From: Iris pallida
Lineage: Eukaryota > Streptophyta > Magnoliopsida > Asparagales > Iridaceae
DNA: 64,000 nt
Assembly (NCBI GenBank): GCA_029216955.1
Contig: JANAVB010031417.1
Coordinates: forward strand, 23,131,917-23,195,916
Direction of reading: 5' to 3'
Position numbers and translations under genes: made by a program
In this document: one piece after another, positions 11,673 to 22,055 of the stretch
Layout of the letters: the number at the start of each line of letters is the position of its first letter
Position numbering within the stretch: the stretch's first letter is position 1
The notes under the pieces: generated by a model
Database searches by the model: none
What the model was told of the DNA's origin: nothing
Seen by the model: the letters and a program-made list of their open reading frames with translations, nothing else

Positions 11673-12662
11673 CAAAGTATGGTACATTTAGGACTGGAAA
11701 TGTTCAAGTATCTTATATTTTTTTCACCAAATATTTACAGTATTTTTAATATCATTTACCATAGTACATTCATTTAATATTAAATCATTTTCAAGATAAT
11801 CCGAATATCATTTTATCAGGCTTCCACTGTATGGCTGAACAAAATTTCTTGCGAATGTTTGAATATAATTAACCTACTATCAAAGAAATTTTTTTTTACA
11901 TTACATTATGCATTACACTGGCATCGACTTCATACTGATGGAATCGATATACTGATGGCAATAACAAAGGATGAACATGCAGGATTACAATTATGTTTCC
12001 ACAAAAATAAGGGATGAACAGGCAGGATTACAATTTTGCTTCAGCAATAACAAGGGATGAAGAGGCACTGGCATCAAATTCATACTGATGACATCGATGT
12101 AATAATTTTTTACAGAAAGCAAAACACATTACAATCAAATAAAGTTTCAGTGATCCCATGAATGCATCCGTAATGAGGCCACCTGTAAACCCTAGCAATG
12201 CACCCAGGACTCATGAAATCTGTGATGGGCATCTGCAAATCAAAGGAATACAGCAAAATATCAATATTATCTATGAAGGCCAACTGCCAACCAAATAAAC
12301 GCTTCAACCAAAAAATCATAATCAAATTAAGTATACTTCATTCCAAGTCCAATAAACTGCATAATTCACGTTACAGTAATCTGCCCAATCCATGTTACAG
12401 TAATCTGTCCAATCCACGTTAGTAATTCAACATAGAAACTGCATAATTCACAATACAATAATCCAAATAAATATCAGACCTACTCTAAATTCAAGACCAT
12501 ATTACATTTTCAAAACAAATTACGAACTATGCACTTAGTACAAGCGAAAAGTTTAGTCTTACAATATTTCAAACACAAAATTTAGTTTGTCCGCCATGAC
12601 CAACAAATATTCAGAACCATATTACAAGTCAAATATTACATCCAAATTGAAATAAGAGACAT
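11673..12662. other. Intergenic stretch with diverged direct repeats
   Basis: AT-rich with no convincing gene. 'tggcatcgacttcatactga' (about 11923) recurs in altered form near 12069. 'gggatgaacaggcaggatt' and 'ggatgaacatgcaggattac' are neighbours near 11970-12020. 'atccatgttacagtaatctg' words recur at 12360-12425. This may be 3' flank of the reverse-strand pseudogene to the right. Confidence 0.5.
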
Positions 12663-12745
12663 TCAAAACTCAAAAGATGAATCTTCATAGCCGTCTCCAT
12701 CTTCTTCTTCTTGTTTCTTTTTCTTTTTCTTTTTTTTCTATTTCT
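12663..12745 (-). pseudogene. Possible last exon of the transposon-protein gene
   Basis: On the reverse strand a Lys-rich run leads into QEEEDGDGYEDSSFEF followed by TGA at 12663-12665. Such a basic-then-acidic tail could be a C-terminal exon of the gene at 12959-13813, reached by splicing past its stop. The splice sites are not convincing, and low-complexity AAG repeats could produce this by chance. Confidence 0.2.
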
Positions 12746-12958
12746 TTCTCAAAATATCCTTCACCTACACCTTGAGGGACGAATTAAGAAAAATTATAGT
12801 CGGTATTGACTCACTTTATATGTAGAAATGACATCCAGAAACATAAATAGAAGTATCAAAGTGATGGCTAGCATTAAAGTGTCAATGTGCACAGTGTGTA
12901 TTTTTACATAAGAGTTTGGGCTAGCCCCATTTACCTTTTTCACGAGGGAAGGAAAATC

Positions 12959-13813
12959 TTATTCTTGGTCAGCAAATTCAACCTCTATCTGGTTAATCTT
13001 TTCCAGAATCAATTTCTGGTTGTCGGATATAGTCTTCATCTCTTTGTAGACATTCTCAAAGTTTGCAGCAACAAAATTGTGTAGGTCATCAACCCTGTCC
13101 TTAGTGTTTTTGATTCCATAAGTTGATGGTTTTCCAGATGTTGATGGTTTGCTTGCAGCTGCTGCCCGTTTTCCAAACATTCGAGTGAAGGTTAGTTTTC
13201 TCATGGGGCCTTTGTTTTTAATATAAACATCCCCTGCTAAGCTTGGGACAGAATGTTTATTAGCCATCGAGCATACAAATCCTCCGAAAGGGAGAGCTGT
13301 CCTTGCAGTTGGTTTTCCCACGAGATGCATCATTCTACTGAACATGTAGGAACCTATATCCATCCTTTTTTTTCTTCCCCATATAATAAAGAAATTTTAC
13401 TCTCTCGGGATGGATGGAAAACTCATGTCCAGTAGGGTTGAGTGTTTGAGATACGTAGGCATGCAACAATTTATACAAAGTTGATAATTGATCTTTGTAT
13501 ACATTTTGAGGGGTCTTGGCACCTATCGAAACACCTGTAATCTCATGAATTGCATCCGTCTTGGAAACATTATCAATATTTTTCATATCAAACTCAGGAA
13601 CTGGATCAAATCCATAAAATTCGTTGATGACAGCAGCATTTACCCTAATCATTTTCCCTCCCAGAAACACCAGTGGTTGATCCTCTTCTTTTTTTTAATT
13701 TCAGCCAGAAGATTTGAGTAAAATTCTCTTATTATTGTTTGGGAGATTTTTTCAAGACAGGATTTGTTCAGTTTCTCCAATTGATAGAATTTCAATATAT
13801 CCAGGAAAGCTAC
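12959..13813 (-). pseudogene. 'Putative plant transposon protein' gene, frameshifted and truncated
   Basis: The reverse-strand frames carry the pattern of the plant transposon-protein domain (Pfam 'Transposase_32' type): REFYSNLLAEI, then VFLGGKMIRVNAAVINEFYGF, then DIGSYMFSRMMHLVG followed by RTALPFGGFVCSMA. The part before the stop (TAA at 12959-12961) is coiled-coil-like (DRVDDLHNFVAANFENVYKEMK). Frames change near 13366-13375 in a run of T, and again near 13690 in another run of T, so either decay or homopolymer error is possible. The 5' part is missing because RT2 begins at 13814. The function of the family is uncertain; its members are usually parts of mobile elements. Confidence 0.7.
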
Positions 13814-14268
13814 TGTAGCCTCCCTTCCCGGAATTTCGAAATTTTTATTTATTTTAATTAAAATTATGATTTTTAGATTTTATGAATAATTATTTTAATT
13901 AATTATTACGGTAGATGATTTTAGCCATGGTTGAGATTTGGAGTACAAGGTGACTAGGAATTATGGTACGGGTAGTGCAGTGGCATGCTTTGACTAGTGT
14001 ATTAGCCCTAGTAGAGAAGGCCGAGCCATAGGGATGTCCTAACTAGGAAAACCAGGACAAGTTGCGACGTAACCCTTATCGTAGATTATTTAATTATTAT
14101 TTATAATATCTAGTTTCAGAGAACCCGGTTGTACCAAACTAGTGCAAATTGGACCCAAACCAAGCCCAAGCCTATGTAGACCTACTTTTAGGTATGTACG
14201 AATATTTTCTAGATTTTGGGTAGACTTAACAATATTTTCTAGATATTTGGTTATTTATACAAAATGGG

Positions 14269-14302
<34 letters not shown>

Positions 14303-14803
14303 TATTGAGATTGTTATCTAATATTATTATTTTATTGGTTTTATATATATAATGTATATGTGTCTATGAATATATATGATGTACATGCATCTCTGTATGT
14401 ATATATAAATATATTATGTTGTATCATAGGTATTGGTATGTATATATAAATATATAAATGTGTATGTGTGAAAATATATATGTATAATGTGTAGGTGTAA
14501 ATATATCTGGAATATATAAGTATTTATGTGTATCTAGGTATTTATATATATAAATATATATAGAGAATGTATATATATATATATTATATATAGGATATAT
14601 ATATATTATATGTGTGTGTACAAAAATGTGTATGTGTATATATATATAAAAATATATATATATATTAATGTATATGTGTATAATATTGTATATACGTATA
14701 CCTGTATAATATGGTATTTACGTATACGTTATATATATACAGGATTATATATATATATAAAGAATTATATATATATATATAAAGGATTATATATATAAGG
14801 GAT

Positions 14804-14819
<16 letters not shown>

Positions 14820-14858
<39 letters not shown>

Positions 14859-14868
14859 TTATATAGAT

Positions 14869-14923
<55 letters not shown>

Positions 14924-14963
14924 GTGTATGTGTATATTTATATAAATGTGTATGAATATATGA

Positions 14964-15030
<67 letters not shown>

Positions 15031-15084
15031 TATATATATGTATATATTGTATTCATATATATATAAATATATATATATATATGA
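14820..15084. repeat. (TA)n expansion specific to LTR A
   Basis: Long TA tracts with a few interruptions. LTR B has a much shorter version (22030-22175), which accounts for most of the length difference between the two LTRs. Confidence 0.9.
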
Positions 15085-15386
15085 ATACAATAGATTTGAT
15101 TTAGGATTGAGTAGCAGTAGACAATCCCGAGCCCAGCCTTGGGCCAGGCTAGCAAGCCCGGCCCGTTTTCCCCAGGCCAAGCCCCGGCCAGTGGGACTCC
15201 CCCACAGCTCTGAAGCCAACCAGAGCAGCCGAGAACTTATCCCAGTAGCAGAAAATCCCCAACTTAGCTATTAGCATCCTGGAGCCCAGGGCCCATCCTA
15301 GCAAACCCAGATTCTTCCCCCACAGCCAAGGCTTCACGAGCCCGAGCCCCCGTTCAGCTCTTCACAAGAGCCTAACCGACCGCGCG

Positions 15387-15396
15387 TATATATATA
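15387..15396 (+). promoter_or_regulatory. LTR A TATA box
   Basis: TATATATATA sits in GC-rich surroundings (cgcgcg before, ggtgcagagagcgcgag after), which sets it apart from the many (TA)n tracts. A transcript start about 30 bp downstream would place the GC-rich leader in R/U5. Confidence 0.6.
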
Positions 15397-17965
15397 GGTG
15401 CAGAGAGCGCGAGAGAACACAGGAAAAATGCTCGAAACCCTAAAAACTCGACGCCACCACCCCTCCTCCGCTGGGCGACCCCCGCGCGCGCCCTCGGCGC
15501 CGCCGCCCGCCGCCAGGCCGGCCGGCCAAGCCGCCACAGCGCCCACGCAGGATCCCGAACAGTGCGACAGCCGCCTCGCGAGCCCAACTTCACTGGGAGT
15601 TATCGGCTTCTACGATTGATGGTTCGTCGAACCGATCGTGCAGGTACGATCACAACCCTTAGGACTGTAACTCCCATCAATTGGTTTTATTTTAGATGAC
15701 CTGTATTGCCCGAGAAATCGAACCCAAAAACCCGAAAACTCTGCCCAAAACAGAGTACGAAATCAGTCCAAAGACCTTAGTTCACGGACGGTTTTCTCCC
15801 AACCCATGCACGATTTCAAGATTCTGTTTGAAGAGACTTTTAGACAACATATAGGGCTTCGAATCCCTTCTTGCGGAATTCGAAATCATCGACTGAGCGT
15901 CGAGAAATCGAATTCCAAAGTTTCCCAAAAATCTATTTTCAAAACCAGAAAATTGCTCCACACGACGTGCGTCACGCCAATCGGGACGACGTGGTCGCGA
16001 ACCGAAAGCATCGAAAGCTGCGTAATGGTTTCGTGGTCGTGTGGGCTTTGACGGAATTCAAATTGGTCGCGTGTGCGCGACGAATTTGATGCGTATCCGT
16101 CGAAATTCTCCGTATCGTGCACGTTGCAAATTCTCCAATTACTTTGTGCACGTTCGTCGGATCGAGACGAAACTTGCGCCAGCAGAACCGTATCGTTTTT
16201 CTGGTCCTGCATGCCAAGTTTGGTCCAAATCTGAGACAGTCGAATCGTACGTCGTTTTGCGGGCCCCGCGGTCCCACTTGACGGGCGATTGTGTGCACGG
16301 CCCGACGGAATCCAACTTTGGACATATGGTTGGGTTCGTATCGAAAAACTAGATCCGTAGACATATAGTTTGACGACTTTAGAGACCGTTGACTCTGGCA
16401 CGCTTTTCGGTGCAAAGCGGGGCCAACGGCGGACATCGTTTCCACCTGAAATTACCGTTTTGCCCCTGTGTCCAGAATTGGACTTAAGGACAGGCAATCC
16501 TAGCTGATTTAACCCTTCTGGACGCATTGGTGATATTTGTTTTAGCATCCGACAATGTTTGTAGATATTTTCTCTAGGTGTCACCATTAGTTAATCAATT
16601 CCTATTTTTTCCGTAATTCGGAATTAGTACGACCTCACAGTTTAATACTTAGAGACTAGAGTTGATCCCCCTTTGACCAGGTTGACTATAAATTAACTAT
16701 AGGTCAATCATTGACTTAGTTTGACCCGGATTGAACTAGAACTTGACTAGTTGACCTTAGTTTGACTCTAATTTGACTTTAGTTGACCTAGTGGACTTGT
16801 TGATTGGACTTGAACCTAGAAGGACCTAGAACCACCTAGAATGTATTGTAGATTACTTTTATTTCATGTTAGACTATTTTGTGACTTGTGATTGCTCTAA
16901 ATAGGACACTGTGACTCCAGTTGGACATCTACATTTATCAGCGGCTTGGATTACCAGGCGAGTACATTCTCTGATCTTTTCATGCTTCTTTGGATATATA
17001 CTCTTGTTATAGACTAGTGTACTTGATGCTGACACGACGTTCACACGGATCGGTACCCTATGGATCTTTTCATGCGATGTTATCCCCTCGGATACATCGA
17101 GTATGTCATGTTTCATGTACTTTATCATGTTCATCATGTACTCCATGTATTCAATTTTATCCATGTGCACTCATATGTTATTCATGTACACTCATGACCA
17201 TATGAGCTCCATGTATACAGTAGTTGTTATCCATGTGCAATAACATAACATGCTTTGATCCTTGTGTATTGGTTGGGGGCAGGGAGAGTGTAGTTGGTTA
17301 TGTGATCATTATCCCCGTAGTTGTTATCCATGTTATTTCCGTAGTTGTATCCATGTGCGACCCAAGCTGTTTACATAACCAATTCATGCTCTGTTTCACG
17401 TAGAAGGTTATATTCTCTATTTATCATATTTACATCTCAGTTATATCTCCTTCCTGTTGATTTCTCTTTACAGCGATTCATGTATAGTTTTCTATAGCTT
17501 GCTTTATATGTCCATTCCTGATATGAACTGTTGTGAGAGATATGTGCTCATTCCTGTCCTGATTGGACCTGTTGATAAAATTTTACAGGTACTTGGAGTT
17601 CACAGTTAGCCTAGAGGACACTGGTAGAGCTTGGAGTATTTACCTAGAGGTTGTTCATTTTCTGTATTGTTTGTCTTAGAGTTGTATTAGAAAACTTGTG
17701 TTTGTTTAATAAGAACTTTCTGTACTATCACTCCTGATTCTCTCTTGTGGATTATCTTATCTATTTCATCGTGCTGTTATCTATCTTTAGAGTTGTGATT
17801 GAGATGGTATCTTATGAGTTTGTCCTCCATCTGGAGAGTATAGCATATTGTTTAGATGTGATTGTGACCTAGAAACAGCGTTCTACCGTCGACACTGCGG
17901 CGTAGGCTGGACGTACCCACGTCTCGTGCCCTAAAGCTAGGGTGCGGGTCGTGACACGTTTTTAG

Positions 17966-17983
17966 TGGTGGCCCATGCAGGTC
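17966..17983 (+). other. RT2 primer-binding site (tRNA-Ile type)
   Basis: TGGTGGCCCATGCAGGTC, nine bases after LTR A (spacer CGTTTTTAG). Confidence 0.75.
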
Positions 17984-20516
17984 GAGATTCGCAATTGTGC
18001 GATTTCGTAGTAGCGCAACGACTTAGTTGTACTGCTACGAGCCTGCTATAGAGTATAGGAAATAAGGTATTAGAATTAGAATACTCAATCACACTTTGGA
18101 TCATTTGAGAGATTCCAGGGACGACCCTTGAGAATCTCATTTCGAATGTCGATTGAAATTCCTTTTCCTCTTGAATTTGATCTTGATTGGTTCATCTCTT
18201 TTGAGCGGATCTTCATTATTCCTTCCTTACCATTAATTCTTGTATTTCCATTTTCTTAAACTCTGTCGTACCTGCATACTTTGTAACCCTTGAGTCTTCG
18301 TATTTTTCATGGAAAAGGTTGAGGAAGTGCCGTAAATCATGTAGCTCGGAAATGATTGAATTGGCTATAGTGTGATGATTTTGTAGGAATCTAAAAGGTT
18401 GGATGTTAACATGGAAACTTGAGAATAATATGTGGTAAAGGTCTAGGATGAAATCAAAAAGATGTATACTACCAGTCTGGAAACAAACCACACTTAGAGA
18501 AAACTTGGTATGAATAATTCGTAAGTGTATTTCAAAATTGATGAGGATATTCAAGGTCAACTTAATTTGAGAACTTCAAAATTTTGGTTATTGATTCTCG
18601 GACAGTTTTACCCTAAGGCTTTAAAGAAGGTTAGTAATGGAAAAGAGAATTAAACGGTTTTCAAGGAAGATATGAAATTGAACAAGATATTGCAAGGAAA
18701 TGACTAGGGATTGAGAGGACACAAGGTTATTGAAATTTGGACATTGTTGTGATATAAAAAAAAAATTAGGAGAATAATATTCACAGGTGTAAGTCAAAGA
18801 AAATATGAAGGTTGATTTTACGACGGAAAATAAATTGTAAGGCCTAGAGGTTTTGGTGAATTGAATGATACGAGAAAACAATTTAAACAGTTTAAAGATC
18901 TCATAAACTTGAGTTAGAGGTTTCGGATCTAAATTGGGACAATGTGAAGAAATATGAAAATTGATTTAAAATGAATAGTATTGATTCTTAATAAGAAGGG
19001 GATGCTTCATGAGAAATGTTTTGGAAATTTAGAATTCTGCCTATGATGGTCATGATAAGGATTTAGATAACGGAAGGTTGAAAAATCTGGATGGTAAACA
19101 TATGAGGATTGAATTATCCTAGGGAGACTAGTAAGGTAAAGATACGATTGGCAATTATGATCATGTAAACTTCAGGGTTTCAGAGGCAGATGATACTTGA
19201 CTTTTCTCAAATCTAGATCTTTTATTGTGACTCTCTAACCGTTCGTAATATTTGAATAATGATTTGATCGTTCCTTAACAGTATTTTCTCTCTAGAACTG
19301 TATCCCTAAATTATTTATTCTGTAACTGATTTTATTTAGTGCTTCAACTTGATCTCTTTTACTTGTGCATTAATTATCACCTCTTGAACTTCCATTTTCT
19401 ATTTTGGATCCTTGACATTTCTTACCATGACTTTGATATTCGGAGTGTAATACTAGCTGTTACCCTCCAACAAATTGTGTACAAGGTCCAGACGAGTCCA
19501 TCTTCATGTGGGCATATCGTGTCTCATTAAACTCATCTCCTTGTACACTATCCTATTGATATGACTTTCAAGTCGAAATGACTAACTATGATCTATACCA
19601 TAATACCAACTATTTTTGGTTTTAATTAGAAATCCAACTGACTCACTTCTTTTGACCCGACATGTGTTGGTGTTCTGCTTGATTCTTTGAATGCTCAAAT
19701 TTGTACTTTATCTTGATGGCTTGACCCATTGTTCCATCACCCTATTAGTTTAACTATTTTAAGGTGGGTAGAATGCCTCACTATCCAGCAAATCCTAGTC
19801 ATTGTGAACCACATTGATAAAGTTCACGTGGACTATTTAATTTCTTTCATCATTATCTTTACTTATATTTTGACTACCTTATGTTGCTAATTTAGAACCA
19901 GTTTTGCAAGCTTATTTTCTTTTCGAGCTTGATCATGACACATATTATTGGGGGCCGGCACCCACTAACATATTGTCTAATCAGAACCGGTGCAAGATGG
20001 TCTGATCAACCTATTGCACTTTGATTCGCTTTTCATATATTATTTTACGTGGAGGGAGACATAGTTAAACTTGTCATAGAGTCTCATCCGCGACAGCCTT
20101 GACAATTCCCATTTGAACTATTTTGTCGTCTATGAGCCACGTATTGTACTCAATAACATCGCCTTTGAACTCTTCATTGTCTGACTTTCACATATTTCAG
20201 AAAGACAAGACCTTATACTTATTAGACAGACCCGAGGAATCACATATAGTTTCCCTATCCAAAGTAGGAAATTGATTCCATTCTATATCCTTGCATCACC
20301 CTTTAAATTCTAATTCCTTTGACCGACCAGTTGACTTGGTCATCCTTCTTATCACCCAATATATTGGAATCCTATTCAATTGAATTAAACCAATTGTGAC
20401 ATGGATTTCAAATCTTGGATACTCGTGCTCCGACTTCAATGACCCCGTTCTCTATCTTGTCCAAACATCGATTTATCCTGATTGATCAACTTAGATCGTA
20501 TTGGGACCAAAATTTT

Positions 20517-20518
<2 letters not shown>

Positions 20519-20600
<82 letters not shown>
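20519..20600. repeat. (TA)n microsatellite
   Basis: A pure TA tract followed by (GT)n. The second internal copy has a slightly shorter tract at about 27608-27677. Confidence 0.95.
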
Positions 20601-20603
<3 letters not shown>

Positions 20604-21025
20604 TGTGTGTGCTTGGATTTTTGTTTTTGTTTTGTTGTGTGTGCTATTAATGAGTCGTGATTTAGACTTTGATTTTCTTGATTACTTTTGGATTTAGAAA
20701 CCCTTCAGAGTTAGTTACTAGTTATGTTCTTTGATAAGTGCCAATTTCATAAAGGTTGGTAGACTACCCTACGGCCTTGATGATTAGGCGTTCCCTTATC
20801 TTTCCAATTGGACTCCCAAGACTGTTTGTATGTTTTATACCCGATGACTGGCTAGATTTAGTATGACTTATACACCTAGGTAAGACATCCAACTCCTATG
20901 ATTTGACCTTGATCCTGCATATGTTATTCTTCCAAATTGTAGGAAAAAAAAATTTTTAGAGACTTTGATTGTTGGGTGTTGACCTAGAAGGAATACGACC
21001 GACCTAAATTTCGAGGACGAAATTA

Positions 21026-21043
21026 TTTTAAGGTGGGTAGATT
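21026..21043 (+). other. RT2 polypurine tract
   Basis: TTTTAAGGTGGGTAGATT immediately before the TG of LTR B, preceded by 'aaatttcgaggacgaaatta'. In coding Gypsy elements the matching stretch overlaps the end of pol. Confidence 0.8.
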
Positions 21044-22022
21044 TGTAGCCTCCCTTCCCGAAATTTCAAAATTTTTATTTATTTTAATTAAAATTGTGAT
21101 TTTTAGATTTTATGAATAATTATTTTAATTAATTATTACGGTAGATGATTTTTGCCATGGTTGAGATTTGGAGTACAAGGTGACTAGGAATTATGGTACG
21201 GGTAGTGCAGTGGCATGCTTTGACTAGTGTATTAGCCCTAGTAGAGAAGGCCGAGCCATAGGGATGTCCTAACTAGGAAAACCAGGACAAGTTACGACGT
21301 AACCCTTATCGTAGATTATTTAATTATTATTTATAATATCTAGTTTCAGAGAACCCGGTTGTACCAAACTAGTGCAAATTGGACCCAAACCAAGCCCAAG
21401 CCTATGTAGACCTACTTTTAGGTATGTACGAATATTTTCTAGATTTTGGGTAGACTTAACAATATTTTCTAGATATTTGATTATTTATACAAAATGGGTT
21501 TTATTATTATTATTATTATTTATTGAGATTGTTATCTAATATTATTATTTTATTGGTTTTATATATATAATGTATATGTGTCTATGAATATATATGATGT
21601 ACATGCATCTCTGTATGTATATATAAATATATTATGTTGTATCATAGGTATTGGTATGTATATATAAATATATAAATGTGTATGTGTGAAAATATATATG
21701 TATAATGTGTAGGTGTAAATATATCTGGAATATATAAGTATTTATGTGTATCTAGGTATTTATATATATAAATATATATAGAGAATGTATATATATATAT
21801 TATATATATAGGATATATATATATATTATATGTGTGTGTACAAAAATGTGTATGTGTATATATATATAAAAATATATATATATATTAATGTATATGTGTA
21901 TAATATTGTATATACGTATACCTGTATAATATGGTATTTACGTATACGTTTATATATATACAGGATTATATATATATATAAAGAATTATATATATATATA
22001 AAGGATTATATATATAAGGGAT

Positions 22023-22055
<33 letters not shown>

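Larger units (their letters stand above)
13814..17956 (+). repeat. RT2 LTR A
   Basis: 4143 bp, TGTAGCC...GTGACA. Layout: AT-rich U3 with long (TA)n expansions (14820-15084), a GC-rich leader block (about 15110-15640) just around the TATA box, a TTGAC-rich segment (16670-16800), and a U5 with stem-loop at 17887-17902. A 73-codon frame in the leader (15398-15619) is conserved in LTR B but is probably an upstream frame, not a gene. Confidence 0.93.
17957..21043 (+). mobile_element. RT2 internal domain, first copy
   Basis: 3.1 kb between the LTRs with stops in all frames. Notable parts: primer-binding site (17966-17983), a block at 19910-20150 that is conserved in RT4 (42361-42600), (TA)n at 20519-20600, and the terminal 'ttcgaggacgaaatt' plus polypurine tract. 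No gag or pol motif is seen on either strand. Confidence 0.85.

Noticed and set aside
15430..15450. Telomere-like CCCTAAA words
   Set aside because: Single or paired occurrences within LTR leaders and elsewhere; no tandem telomeric array.
15398..15619. 73-aa frame in the RT2 leader
   Set aside because: Pro/Ala/Arg-rich frame in a G+C-rich leader; at most an upstream ORF.
15886..16587. 233-aa antisense ORF, also at 22978-23679
   Set aside because: Conserved only because the two LTRs are near-identical copies; no domain, no Gag or Pol motif, and it lies in U5.
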